56,640 nt of DNA, from the NCBI GenBank assembly GCA_022376515.1, contig WTXI01000236.1:1-56640 (forward strand). Reading direction: 5' to 3'. Shown in pieces: positions 1-9,213 of this stretch. A model generated the notes under the pieces. That model saw only the letters and a program-made list of their open reading frames with translations, ran no database searches and had not been told where the DNA came from. Positions within the stretch are counted from its first letter, which is position 1. The number at the start of each line of letters is the position of its first letter. A program made the translations under genes and the position numbers. Origin of the DNA: Lactifluus volemus (taxonomy: Eukaryota > Basidiomycota > Agaricomycetes > Russulales > Russulaceae).

Positions 1-3000
1 GGAGCCCGCTGGTGGAACCGAGACTGCTCTGCTGCCTTGGCACTCTGGAAGCAGGCGCCTCGCCCCCTCCGCGCCCCGCTCTATCACGCTCTCCGCACAC
101 CATCACTTCGGCCAAACGGCCGCCGCCCACGACTTCCTCGATCACTGCTCTCCGGACCACCTCTGGAAGGCTGCATGTTGGAGGCACGGCCGCTCTGTCT
201 CACTCATTCCCCCTCTCTTGGACGCTACCACCCTCTCTCACCACGCTCCCCCGCCATGGCAACCATCCTCCAATCACGATTCTTTCCGCCTCTTCCCCCT
301 GGGAATGCGACCACGCTCCCTTCTGACCCCTTTCCTTTGCCTACTCGCCATCACGGCCCCGTCTCCCTTTCCGAAATTCCTCAGCGCTGGCGCCCACCTC
401 TAACAATCGGCCCCTGGTCCTAGCGGGATCGGCTACAAACTCCTCAAATGGGCCTTCGCTGCTTCCCCGTCCCGCTTCACCACTATGTTCTCGCCGCTCT
501 CTCTCTGGCGCCCATCCTTGGCGCGCGGCCAAGGTAGTTGTCCTCCACAAGCCTGGCAAACCGACTACTCCTTGGCCAAGGCCTTTCGACCGATCAGCCT
601 CTTAGAGTGCATCGGCAAATTGCTGGAGAAAATAGTTGCCCGACGCCTCCTTGCAGACCTTAACACCTATCACATCCTCCCACCCCTCCAATTTGGCTCC
701 CGGGACTATAGCAGCGCCGTCGACGGCGCCGGCCACTTGGCCCATCTCGCACAGTCCTGCCTCAAGGCTGGACATGTGGCCGCGACCATCTTTTTTGACA
801 TCCAAGGTTTCTTTGACAACCTGAACCCTGCCCGCGTTGCCCACCTCCTTCACATTTACGGCTTTCCGCTTCTCTGGTCCAATGGACCCTCTCTTCCTTT
901 CCGATCGCACAGCCTCACTCTCCTTCAACGGATATACCCATGACCCCCAGACACTCTCTTACGGCACACCCCAGGCTCTCCCCTGTCGCCCATCCTTTCG
1001 GCTATTTATACGGCCCTCTCCTCACTCTCCTCAACTCCACCGATCCCTCTCCCTTCACCTCCTTCCAGTTATATGTTGACGACGGCTGCATCACTGCCAG
1101 TGGAGAAACGTATCGCTCTGCGGCGTCGAAGGCCGCGCGTTTATACGAGCAAGCAGCTTCCTGGCTATTTGATGTGGGGCTCCGGCTCGACCCGGAGAAG
1201 ACGGAGTTCATGATCTTCCCACCCGCCATGTCGAACGCCATTTTGGCCCTCATTTAACTCGCCTCGCCCTCCGGGATCCCTCCAACGGTGAGTACACAGT
1301 CAAGACTTCCAAGGTGGTCCGCTACCTCGGCATCTACTTCAACCCTACGCTCTCGTGGAAAGAACACGTCTCCATCATGGCCTCAAGGGCCCGCTCCTCC
1401 TTAGCGGCCCTAGGGGTCCTCGGCAACTCGGTTAGAGGTCTGGACTTCGCCAACTGGCGTAAGGTCTACCTCGCGGTAATCCTTCCAATCCTCACGTACG
1501 GTTCTCCCATTTGGTTCACTGACGTAAACAGAAAGGCTTGGTTCACCCCCTTCAGGTGGCACAGAACCAAGCCTGCCGCCGCCTCAGTGGCGCCTTCCGT
1601 ACTACACCTACTGCACCATTACATCACTTACTTGGTATCCCCCCTATTCGATACACACTCCTTAAACTAAAATCCCAATACATTACGCGCCTCTCGACGC
1701 TCCCCCCCTCTTCCCCCTAATCACTTCAGTCTGGAATAACCCTATCGCTCGTTGGCATCACACCTTCCTTCCCCTTACGAACCTCTGGTCCCTGGTTAAA
1801 TCTAGAACTCCCGCTCCCTTTCCCTTCTCATACCCCTCCCCCCCTTACTCACCTACCTGGTCCCATCCGGGCTTTACCTCTCTCGCCTCCCCTCCTCCCT
1901 CCAAAGACACCCATCTTACTACTCGGAACCTGATTACCGTGCCCCTCCCCCTTGCCCATTACCTCTACGTTAGATCCCTCCCACTTCCCACCCCTGATTC
2001 TACGGACATGCCTTCTTACTATACAGTGGGGAGAGGTTGCTGCAGTCGGGGTGTCAGTGGACACGGACCGTCGATGGTCACTCCTTAAGGCCCTTTCACA
2101 GGGTCTCAATTTTTTCCTCTCGCTCCCTTCGGGGGGCTCTCTCTTTATTCTCCTTCCGAATCGGTTAGTCCTCCCTTCCTTACAGATACTTCTCATAAGT
2201 CTCCGTTTCTTTCCTTTGCCTCCTCTTTTACTTCTTCTCTTTCTTCTTTTCTGGACCCCTCCCCTGAGCGCACCGTGGAGCTACGGCTCTTCAAGGAATC
2301 CTGGTCTTGCGTCCCCGGACAGGAGGAGCTCGCGCGCCTCCTTGCCGACACCAACCACCCTTTGGCGGACCCCCCTGTTCCCCCTTCAAATCTCGCTTTC
2401 CATCTTTGGGCAAAGGACCTCGCCTCCGGTGAGCTCCCTCGCTCTCCTGGCCACAAAGCCTGGCGTGCCTGCCCCAACACACCTCTACCACACCCACCCC
2501 CTTTCGTCCAAGGGCTTCTGTCCCATAAAAACCGGCACTTGTTCACGTCGGACTCCAATTACTCAGCCAACATGCCTTCTTTGCGGACTACAGCGACCAG
2601 TTCAGGCCGCTCGCCGGGGACAACACTTACTGCCCCTGCAACGACGTCCCTTTCACTCCTCTCTTTCTCCTCTTCACTCGGGCCCCCCCACCCCCCTGTC
2701 ATCCACCGATATTCCATTGCCCATGTCCTCTGGGACTGCCGCCTCTTCCGAGAACACCGCACTACCACAACAGACGGCTTCCCCTCACACTACCTCTTCT
2801 CCACTGAAGAAGGGGGCCGCCGTATCGCCCAATTCCTCTTCCTATCCCAACAGGGCCTACGCCCACTCCCCCAAGACCAGACCCCCCCTGAATGACTCCG
2901 GCCCCGGCCGCGCTCTTCCCTCTTTGCCTCTTTTGTTTCCCTCCCTTGCTCTTCTCACTCTTACTTCGGTTTCCTTACATATATCCTCCGTAGATATCCT

Positions 3001-3077
3001 GTACAGGTAACTTAGTCTTGTCGCAATACACGCGGGGACTCTAAACCCCAATTCAAAAAAAAAAAAAAAAAAAAAAA
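1..3077 (+). mobile_element. Degenerate LINE (non-LTR retrotransposon), 3' part with poly(A)
   Basis: Copies itself by target-primed reverse transcription when intact. Pieces of a reverse transcriptase lie in order but in different frames: APGPSGIGYKLLKWAF (about 402-455), RPISLLECIGKLLEK (about 590), the catalytic block FFDIQGFFDNLNP (about 790-830), a PLSPILSAIYTALL-like block (about 980-1020), LYVDDG (about 1070-1085) and the thumb block YLGIYFNPTLSWKEHV (about 1320-1370). A C-terminal HVLWDCRLFREHR block, typical of the zinc-knuckle tail, lies near 2725-2765. The frame shifts repeatedly and stops intervene, so it is dead. It ends in 23 A residues abutting a DUF6535 coding sequence. The 5' part, including any endonuclease, is outside the window. 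YVDD replaces the more common YADD. Identity as a LINE is secure; clade is not assigned. Confidence 0.92.
3055..3077 (+). other. LINE poly(A) tail and insertion junction
   Basis: An uninterrupted run of 23 A residues marks the 3' end of the LINE. Directly after it, sequence matching the coding strand of other DUF6535 copies resumes (compare 41040-41060). On the minus strand the run reads as a stretch of phenylalanines fused in frame to the truncated DUF6535 protein. The target-site duplication cannot be tested because the 5' end of the element is not in the window. Confidence 0.9.
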
Positions 3078-4740
3078 CAATAATTGGAGTCTTGCTGAGA
3101 CACAAGCGGAAGAGCGGCAGAGTGACGTGGATCAAGTTGGCAAGTAGAACGCTGTCACCATTTTCGAGGTAATATCGAAGAACCTCTTCTGATACGCCTA
3201 GTTGATCCTTGGCTAGTGAGATCCAACGGTCATCCCGTTCCGGTTCCGGCACACTTGCAATGACACCGGCAATTATTCCTTGAGAACATAAACCGTTGCC
3301 AGTGCTTCTCAGAGATCGCCCAATCTCAACCGATCCCAACAATACCGCGCCTTCTGTGAAAATGTGTCCGAGGAAACTCGTAGTCGCATAGGTAAGATGT
3401 GCCGTATCGACGGCTTTCACGCATGTGATGACCCGCCTTTGCTTGTCCGACTCCAAAACCAAACTAGATCTCAAAGTACGGCTCATGAACCCAAAAAGTG
3501 CTATTGCCAATGTATAGTCCACTTTAGCGAAAATGAGGTCGAGGCCGAGGCCGAGGACCGCATCCGAAACGCAGAAGTCGGGGATGGTTTCGAAGAATTG
3601 TTCAAGATCCTTATCTTCATCCAGAGCGTCAATTGTCCACGTCAGGATACGACTGGTGATTTCCACCGACATTTTCGAGCCTCTGTCTTGAAAGGCCTTC
3701 GTCATACCCCAAAACAATTGTCTGCGATATTTTCCCGGAAACGTGAGGGGGAAAAATCGGCAGTCGTGAAACCAAAGAAAGCGAACAATTCGGGAGACTG
3801 CATATCGGATGCCAGTATAGAAGAACCATGCCGAGGAAGAAAGTGGGGAATAGTAGGGGCTATCGCTCCAGAAGATTGGCATCAACGTGATGCATCCGTA
3901 TATTGCTCCTGCAAGTCCAACCCACCAAATAACCACACTAAATACAGTGTGGTCAATATTGAACAAAAAAATACCCAGTCCTGAGAAGAACAGGAACAGA
4001 GACAGGTGAAGCAGAGCGGGCAATGCTTCAACTGACCACGGAAGATGAAACTTGTCCACCCCGTTAGCAAAGAATGCGTGGATAGGTGCTCGCCTGTGTG
4101 GGCTGTAACGTGGCGGTGTTGTAATTTCCACGTATCGACGCGCCCACTGCTGTAACATGGTCGCCAGTAGGGCACAAGTGAGACTGATGACCAAACTGAG
4201 GAACCAGAGAGAGTTGACTAAGACTGCTGATCTCGGCGGAGAGAAAGGGGGTGGTTGAGCTGGAGTGGCAAGGATCGATGCACGAGATATGTTTGAATCT
4301 GCAAGAAGTTGATAGATGTTCGCGAGATAAAATGCAGAGGTATCTTGTGGATTTGGCTTGAGGTCCTGAACAGAGACCGTGGCCAATGCTGAGAGTGCAG
4401 CAGAGAATAAACCGGTCTACAGTGTTCACATTGACTGCTGCGCCCCAGCGCGGAGACTGATATGAGGACTCACGAAAATAAGGATGCCGTTGGCATCCTT
4501 TTGCCACCGTTTGGCCATTTTATCGTCTTCTTCCTCTGTCATCCTAATGTACATATGAAAGAGAGGGCCTGAGCTATCGGAAAAGCTGGCCTGCCCCTGA
4601 GATGATTGCTTTCGCTCTAAACGGGGGAAGTCACGAAGACCAGCTATAGGGAAGGATGAATTCATTGATAAAGCTCGATACAACTGGATGTTGGATAACA
4701 TACTGATTCTCTGTCCTTCTGGAGCCGGTTCTTGTTCCAT
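3078..4740 (-). pseudogene. DUF6535 membrane protein copy 1, truncated by LINE
   Basis: Exon 1 is 4740-4474 (89 codons, starting MEQEPAPEGQ) and exon 2 runs from 4416 to the LINE junction, across a 57-bp GT-AG intron. The N-terminal DUF6535 part is complete, with a helix at LFSAALSALATVSVQDL, a second at SLWFLSLVISLTCALLATML and a hairpin of two helices around HLSLFLFFSGLGIFLFNI. The soluble helical region follows, then the frame runs into poly-phenylalanine from the LINE tail after LCLSKTPII. The Ser/Thr/Pro-rich C-terminal third and normal 3' end are lost from this window. Exon 1 resembles copy 6 (33.2-35.8 kb), while the sequence at the break resembles copy 7 (40.0-42.5 kb). The function of DUF6535 is unknown; no function is inferred. 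Confidence 0.88.
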
Positions 4741-6394
4741 CGGGTGTTATATGTGATGAACGGATCGTAAATAGGGATTGTAAGAATGTTGAGGATGGTA
4801 CTGTATTGAGCTCGGTTTAACCTTGGCTGAATGCGTGGGAAACACCGAGAACAGTGAGCAGCCGCCACTTGGCACGCGCTGAGTCATACTGCACAGGCCT
4901 CTACCACTCTTACCGGTCTATTCTTCCCTTCCTGTAACCTCACTCAGATCGTGATGACCTTTGCGATTATCCAGACCTCATTGAGGTCTTGCGTTAACCC
5001 GTTTATACATCAGGGATGTTTTAGGCAGTCACAACTGGTGCAGCAACGTCGCCAAGACGCCTCTTGGACCACACAACAAGACCCGGACATGAGAGCAACA
5101 CCAGACCAATACGGTAAACTTTCTGACTCAACTGCAGACCTCGTTGTGGACCAGACGTAATTTTGCGCTTTTACTCCCTACAACTTCAAGATTCAAGGCC
5201 TGGCGGTATGTTCGACCTGGCCATGAAGCGCTTCACCATAACCAACTCTCTAAGACCTCGTATCCGATGCGGAGATGGATGCAGAGACGTTCTGTAATCC
5301 TGGCGGCTCTAACGGTTTGTGCGTGAATACAATTCGGACGGTCTCATCAGAGCAGCCCCACAGACTTTTCAGGAATGAAACTATCGGTCAGTGGCTACAA
5401 CTTCCATGGCGACTAACGCCCCGATGTGATTTTGTTGGCCTAGACCGTATTTGGGGTGATCAGACAGAGACACAAACAGTGATGATGAGTGTCCTGTCTC
5501 CCATGGGACTCCGATGATTGGTCGAGTAGTTGATTCTGACTGGCACTCAAGTTGAATACTATTGCGTTCGGGAAGGTCTGCTGGCGTAGTGGTTGGCGTA
5601 GCGGTTATGAAGTGGTGGATTACCTGGGGCCACTGATGCATCGCGGGCACAGCCTACTATGAAGACCTGGTAGATGAATACGGTTACATATCAAGGACGT
5701 TGCCTAGGTAAATGCTCGTCCGACGCCCAGCCGCGAATGTGCATCAGCTCTCGTGGTGATATCGACCCACGTGTACCCAGTCCCGTGCCCTTCTATCTCT
5801 TCTTTGCGCCGCGAGGACTCTAAGATTGCCAGATTCGTCAATGGTGTGCTCGTGTTGATACGTATGGAACAATCTTGGTGAGACTCATATAATGAGACGT
5901 GCTTCAATCTTGACGTAGATTCATGATAGGACTCATGTAATCAAACCAAAACATCAATACTATACCCGTTTTTTACAATAGTGGGCTTTGTGTTCATTCG
6001 CCTTCAAGTTCACCGTGTACCGCGTCCCTCATTGAGGCGACTGGCGAGCGACACGTGATCCCCATTATATACGCGCTGAGTCTGACCTATACAGTAGTTC
6101 CTTACTGTGTCGGCCGCTCTTCGCTTTTTTTGTTCTGTCTTGGAACCAGTTCGTGTCTTAAAAAGAGTGGAATATATACGCCGTGAGTCCCGAAGGACCT
6201 GAACCCAGACTGTGCAAGGGCACACCACGGCAGAAGGTCAACTTCACCCCACTACAAGGGCCGGTCATACGACGACAGAAATGAGACACGGAAATGACAG
6301 TTCGGAATACCAAATCAAGAAGCCAAGAAGCCTATAAGTATCCACATCTCTATGTAGCATTAGCATTGGTAGAGACTACCTTGAACGACTGTTT
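4741..6394. repeat. DUF6535 spacer, long type, copy 1 (no gene)
   Basis: No convincing gene. This 1.65-kb spacer is nearly collinear with 35820-37580 and, in shortened form, with 46538-47300. It therefore belongs to a duplicated block that includes the flanking DUF6535 copies. Near 6050-6290 it holds a sub-block beginning CACGTGATC that recurs at about 37137-37375, 21751-21950 and 25231-25510. Short frames on either strand are interrupted between copies and are not coding. Confidence 0.75.
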
Positions 6395-7324
6395 CGCCTC
6401 TACTCTGTATGGTCGCGAGAGACAGATGCTGCGTCGAGGGGATGCCGCAAAAAGTCTGTAGCCACCTCAGGAACGGACATGGCTGACTCCTAGGACTGCT
6501 CCAGGGCATCCACATGATAACGCAGATCGGGGCCCGGAGGGTCATCGACTGTTCCATCATTCGATGTGCCAGTGGTTGGGCGAAACTGAGGTTACCGGCG
6601 GCAGCGCGGGCAAAACGGCCGTTGTTGAGGTGGTGGAAAGAGGGAGCGGAGCAGCGGTCCCTTGGTCAATCCGGAATGCGGGAGAAGCTAGTGATGACTG
6701 AATGATTGGAGAGATCGCGTAGTCGGAAGCTGAGGCCGGGGAAGACGGCAATGGAATGTCGGAGGTAACACCGAGATCTACATTTTTATGCGGATCAGTA
6801 GTGTCGCTAAATGGTGGGGCGAAGGGCGACTCTAGTGTTAATGTCGACACTCCGGGGACATGCGGGCTTGACTCGGAGTCGGAAGTGATGGTAATAGATG
6901 TTCGCGAGATAGGATGCAGAGGTATGTTCAAGATACCTCTGCATTCTATCTCGTGGTCTTGAACAGACAGCGGCTAATGCGGGGAGCACAACAGAGAATA
7001 AACCGGTCTACAGAATTTACGTTGACTGCTGCACCCACCCCAGCGAGGAGACCAAGATGAGGACTCACGAAAATAAGGATGCCGTCTGCATCCTTTTGCC
7101 ACCGTTTGGCCATTTTGCGTCTTCTTCCTCTGTCATCTTGACGTACATATGAAAGAGGGGGCCTGAGCTATCGGTAAATCTGGTCTGTCCTTGATTTTTC
7201 TCTGGCCGAGGGACGTCACGAAGGCCAGCTATAGGGGAGATGAATTCGTTTGATAAAGCCTGATACAGCTGGTGTCGGATAACATACTGGTTCTATGTTC
7301 TTCTGGAGGCGGCCCTTGGTCCAT
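6395..7324 (-). pseudogene. Internally deleted DUF6535 copy (A)
   Basis: Exon 1 sequence (about 7324-7060) and the start of exon 2 (up to SYLANIY) are joined directly to the Ser/Thr/Pro-rich C-terminal part (SDSESSPHVPGVS onward), so the membrane hairpins and helical domain are gone. Exon 1 is frame-shifted. At the junction, about 6909-6955, a 20-bp inverted copy of the exon-2 sequence has replaced normal sequence. The C-terminal coding segment remains open over roughly 120 codons but lost its usual ending near 6570. The same deletion and inverted insert occur in the copy at 37581-38499, so both descend from one event. Confidence 0.85.
6909..6955. repeat. Fold-back inverted repeat at deletion junction (A)
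   Basis: The arm GAGATAGGATGCAGAGGTAT (6909-6928) is followed after a short spacer by its reverse complement with one mismatch (6936-6955). In the undeleted copies this place reads straight through exon 2 without the second arm. The structure fits template switching at the deletion point. An equivalent structure lies at about 38095-38141. Confidence 0.85.
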
Positions 7325-7834
7325 CTGGTGTTATATATGACAAACAGATCGTAAATGGGGATTGGAAGGATGTCACTGTCTCGAGCTCGGTCGGTATTAC
7401 AGTAAACCAACGGTTCGCGTGGCGAACCCCGTTGGGCGCTAAGGCCACACGACGACGGCCCGGGTAACCGCTCTACTAAACCGATCCGCGTTCCGTTCAT
7501 GACTGTTTCAATAGCCCTCCATCTTTGTGCCTGGTTCTCTCAGGCCGCAGATAGCCCTCACTGCGGTCATGGCTCGGATGTCTCGTCATGTCTGTAGCAA
7601 ATTTCCTGCAGAAGGTGCCAGTGACCCTATTGAAGTCTTCCACTACTAACTCAAGCCACGCTGTAGTCGTACATAGGGGGAGTTTTAGCAGTCACAACAC
7701 AATGTTCGTTATGAACTAGCCTGAGGAATCAGTACATCATCCCTCCGTTAGCTGAGTCTGAGAGCGCCCGACCTTTCCTTTCCGCTGTGGATGGGCCCCT
7801 TTCCACATGGAAAAGCGAGAGGTCTTTAGCTCTT
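7325..7834. repeat. DUF6535 spacer continuing to condensin junction
   Basis: No gene. The sequence is homologous to 38500-38985 and, at its distal end, to 43030-43150. Homology ends at about 7835, where condensin-derived sequence starts, so this is a clear breakpoint between the DUF6535 repeat block and the captured fragment. Confidence 0.7.
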
Positions 7835-7835
7835 T

Positions 7836-8765
7836 CCCATCTTCTGAAATCGAGCTGTTGTCCTTCGACCAGATCAGGTGTAACATTCTTCTTGATCCCA
7901 ATCTGCATGTCATGTTCGTAAGCGACCCATGGCAAAACCTCCCAAAATCGCGCTTCACCACCCACCTCGGCACTTTCGAGCTGGTATTCGTGCGCGACCC
8001 TGAAGAACTCCATCGCCTCCAATACCTCAGCTTTATGCGTTGACCCGAGAAACTGGAAGATCATCAGGGCCGCCTCCTCGACCTGCCGAATGAAGTTGAG
8101 CGCCCCGGCATAGTGCGACTTGCGCAAGCGAAGGTACAGCAGCTGGTTGCTCTCCCGTGCCGCGAGTGCCGCTTGCTCGTCCGTGCGCGGCCATAGCGAG
8201 CTCCGACTTGCTTCCGCTCTTCTTGAATGTTTGCTGCGTGCTCTCTCCGTCGACTTGGTGGCCTGATCCGTCATCGCCGCCTTCTTCAGCTCTAGAGGAC
8301 TCTGGTTCGTCCTCGTCCATGATGCTGTCGACCTTGTCCGAATCATCATCTTCCTCATTAGCATCCATCGCGTCTTCAGCATTTTTGTTTCGACGCCTGT
8401 TTAACGACAAATCAGCAACAAACTCGCATCGGATAAGACTGTGCTTATGTATGTAGCGTAAGGCCCTATAGACACTCGAAGAGAATGAGTATGTGTGTAG
8501 GAAAACGCACCTCTGAGTCCAAGTGCGAAAGCAGCAAGCTAATCTGCTTCAGGACTGCTCGCGGAGCCCATTCTGCAAATTGCGTGAGGAACCTAGAAAA
8601 GTTCCTTGGGCCCTTGGTATCTTTCGCATTGAAGCTCTTTGCAGCAATCTCTCGGAGGATCTCCTCGCCGAGTTGTGCATGGTCGAATTCCTTCAACAGC
8701 ACGTTAAGACACTCTGCCATGGGTTCAGAAAGGTGCTCGTAGTACTGCAAGGATTGCAGCAGGTA
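7836..8765 (-). pseudogene. YCS4: Condensin complex subunit 1 fragment (N-terminal/middle HEAT region)
   Basis: Condensin subunit 1 is a HEAT-repeat subunit of the complex that compacts mitotic chromosomes. Three exon pieces are visible: 8765-8511 (contains QYYEHLSEPMAECL, LGEEILREIAAKSFN and VLKQISLLLSHLDSE), 8396-7966 (an acidic linker, then YLRLRKSHYAGALNFIRQ and GSTHKAEVLEAMEFFRVAHE) and 7902-7836 (LHLIWSKDNSSISEDGKELK). They are separated by GT-AG introns of 114 and 63 bp, so this is a DNA-level copy, not a retrocopy. Frame is broken near 8180-8195 and by one extra base near 7885. Both ends stop abruptly in foreign sequence: no start, no C-terminal half. The gene assignment rests on recalled family sequence, and I am confident of it. 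Confidence 0.87.
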
Positions 8766-8937
8766 AGGTCCGCCTTACAGCATCGATCGTATGTCATGGT
8801 CATAGCCAATAGAATAGTTCCCTGAATCTTGTAGGGCCTGAAGCTCCTCTTGTAGATCAAATTCACTTGCGATCTGGCAAGTTGTAGGCCATTGTTGCCA
8901 GTCCCGAACGTGTCGGAGGGGCGTCTGTCACATGTTC

Positions 8938-8963
8938 GACACGTGTAGTAACAGTCACGTGTC
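8938..8963. promoter_or_regulatory. Inverted pair of CACGTG motifs (candidate bHLH site)
   Basis: GACACGTG and CACGTGTC are perfect reverse complements separated by 10 bp. CACGTG is the canonical E-box bound by fungal bHLH regulators. No expressed gene starts clearly next to it, so a regulatory role is only a possibility. Confidence 0.3.
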
Positions 8964-9069
8964 ACGTCCTTCAGTCTCAGTTCACTGTGAGCGGAAATCC
9001 GATATCTATGTTACAATCCAGAAGGAGGGAAAATCAGACGACGAAAGCCCACACAGTACCAAAGATACA

Positions 9070-9155
9070 TGCCAAGAAAGGGAATCAAACCCTTGACATT
9101 TGACATCTCTTTTATTGAGTACAATAAGATTCTCGTGAGTGGGAGAATGGTCATG
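9070..9155 (-). ncRNA. Possible tRNA-derived element (weak)
   Basis: On the minus strand, AAGGG-TTTGATT-CCCTT (9079-9095 region) has the shape of a T-arm with a seven-base loop and resembles a B box with one deviation. Upstream, hairpins at the spacing of D and anticodon arms can be drawn, but I could not find a 5' strand pairing with the would-be acceptor end TCTTGGC. It may be a decayed tRNA or SINE head rather than a working tRNA gene. Confidence 0.2.
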
Positions 9156-9213
9156 GTTCAGTCTGATCAAAGCAGGACAACAGTCAAGGAATCTTGCATA
9201 CAATTGACTCTAT

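Larger units (their letters stand above)
8766..9213. other. Spacer between condensin fragment and NLR; E-box pair and tRNA-like patch
   Basis: No protein gene is visible. It contains two CACGTG-type motifs arranged as an exact inverted repeat, GACACGTG (8938-8945) and CACGTGTC (8956-8963), and a weak tRNA-like stretch on the minus strand around 9070-9155. The right part is the 3' flank of the NACHT-WD40 gene. Confidence 0.5.

Noticed and set aside
1952..3010. 352-codon + frame rich in Leu, Ser and Pro
   Set aside because: It is C/T-rich LINE sequence read in a frame without LINE motifs; the RT-related blocks lie in other frames.
3364..3984. 206-codon + frame, and similar + frames over other DUF6535 copies
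   Set aside because: They are antisense to the conserved DUF6535 exon 2 and are not themselves conserved between copies.
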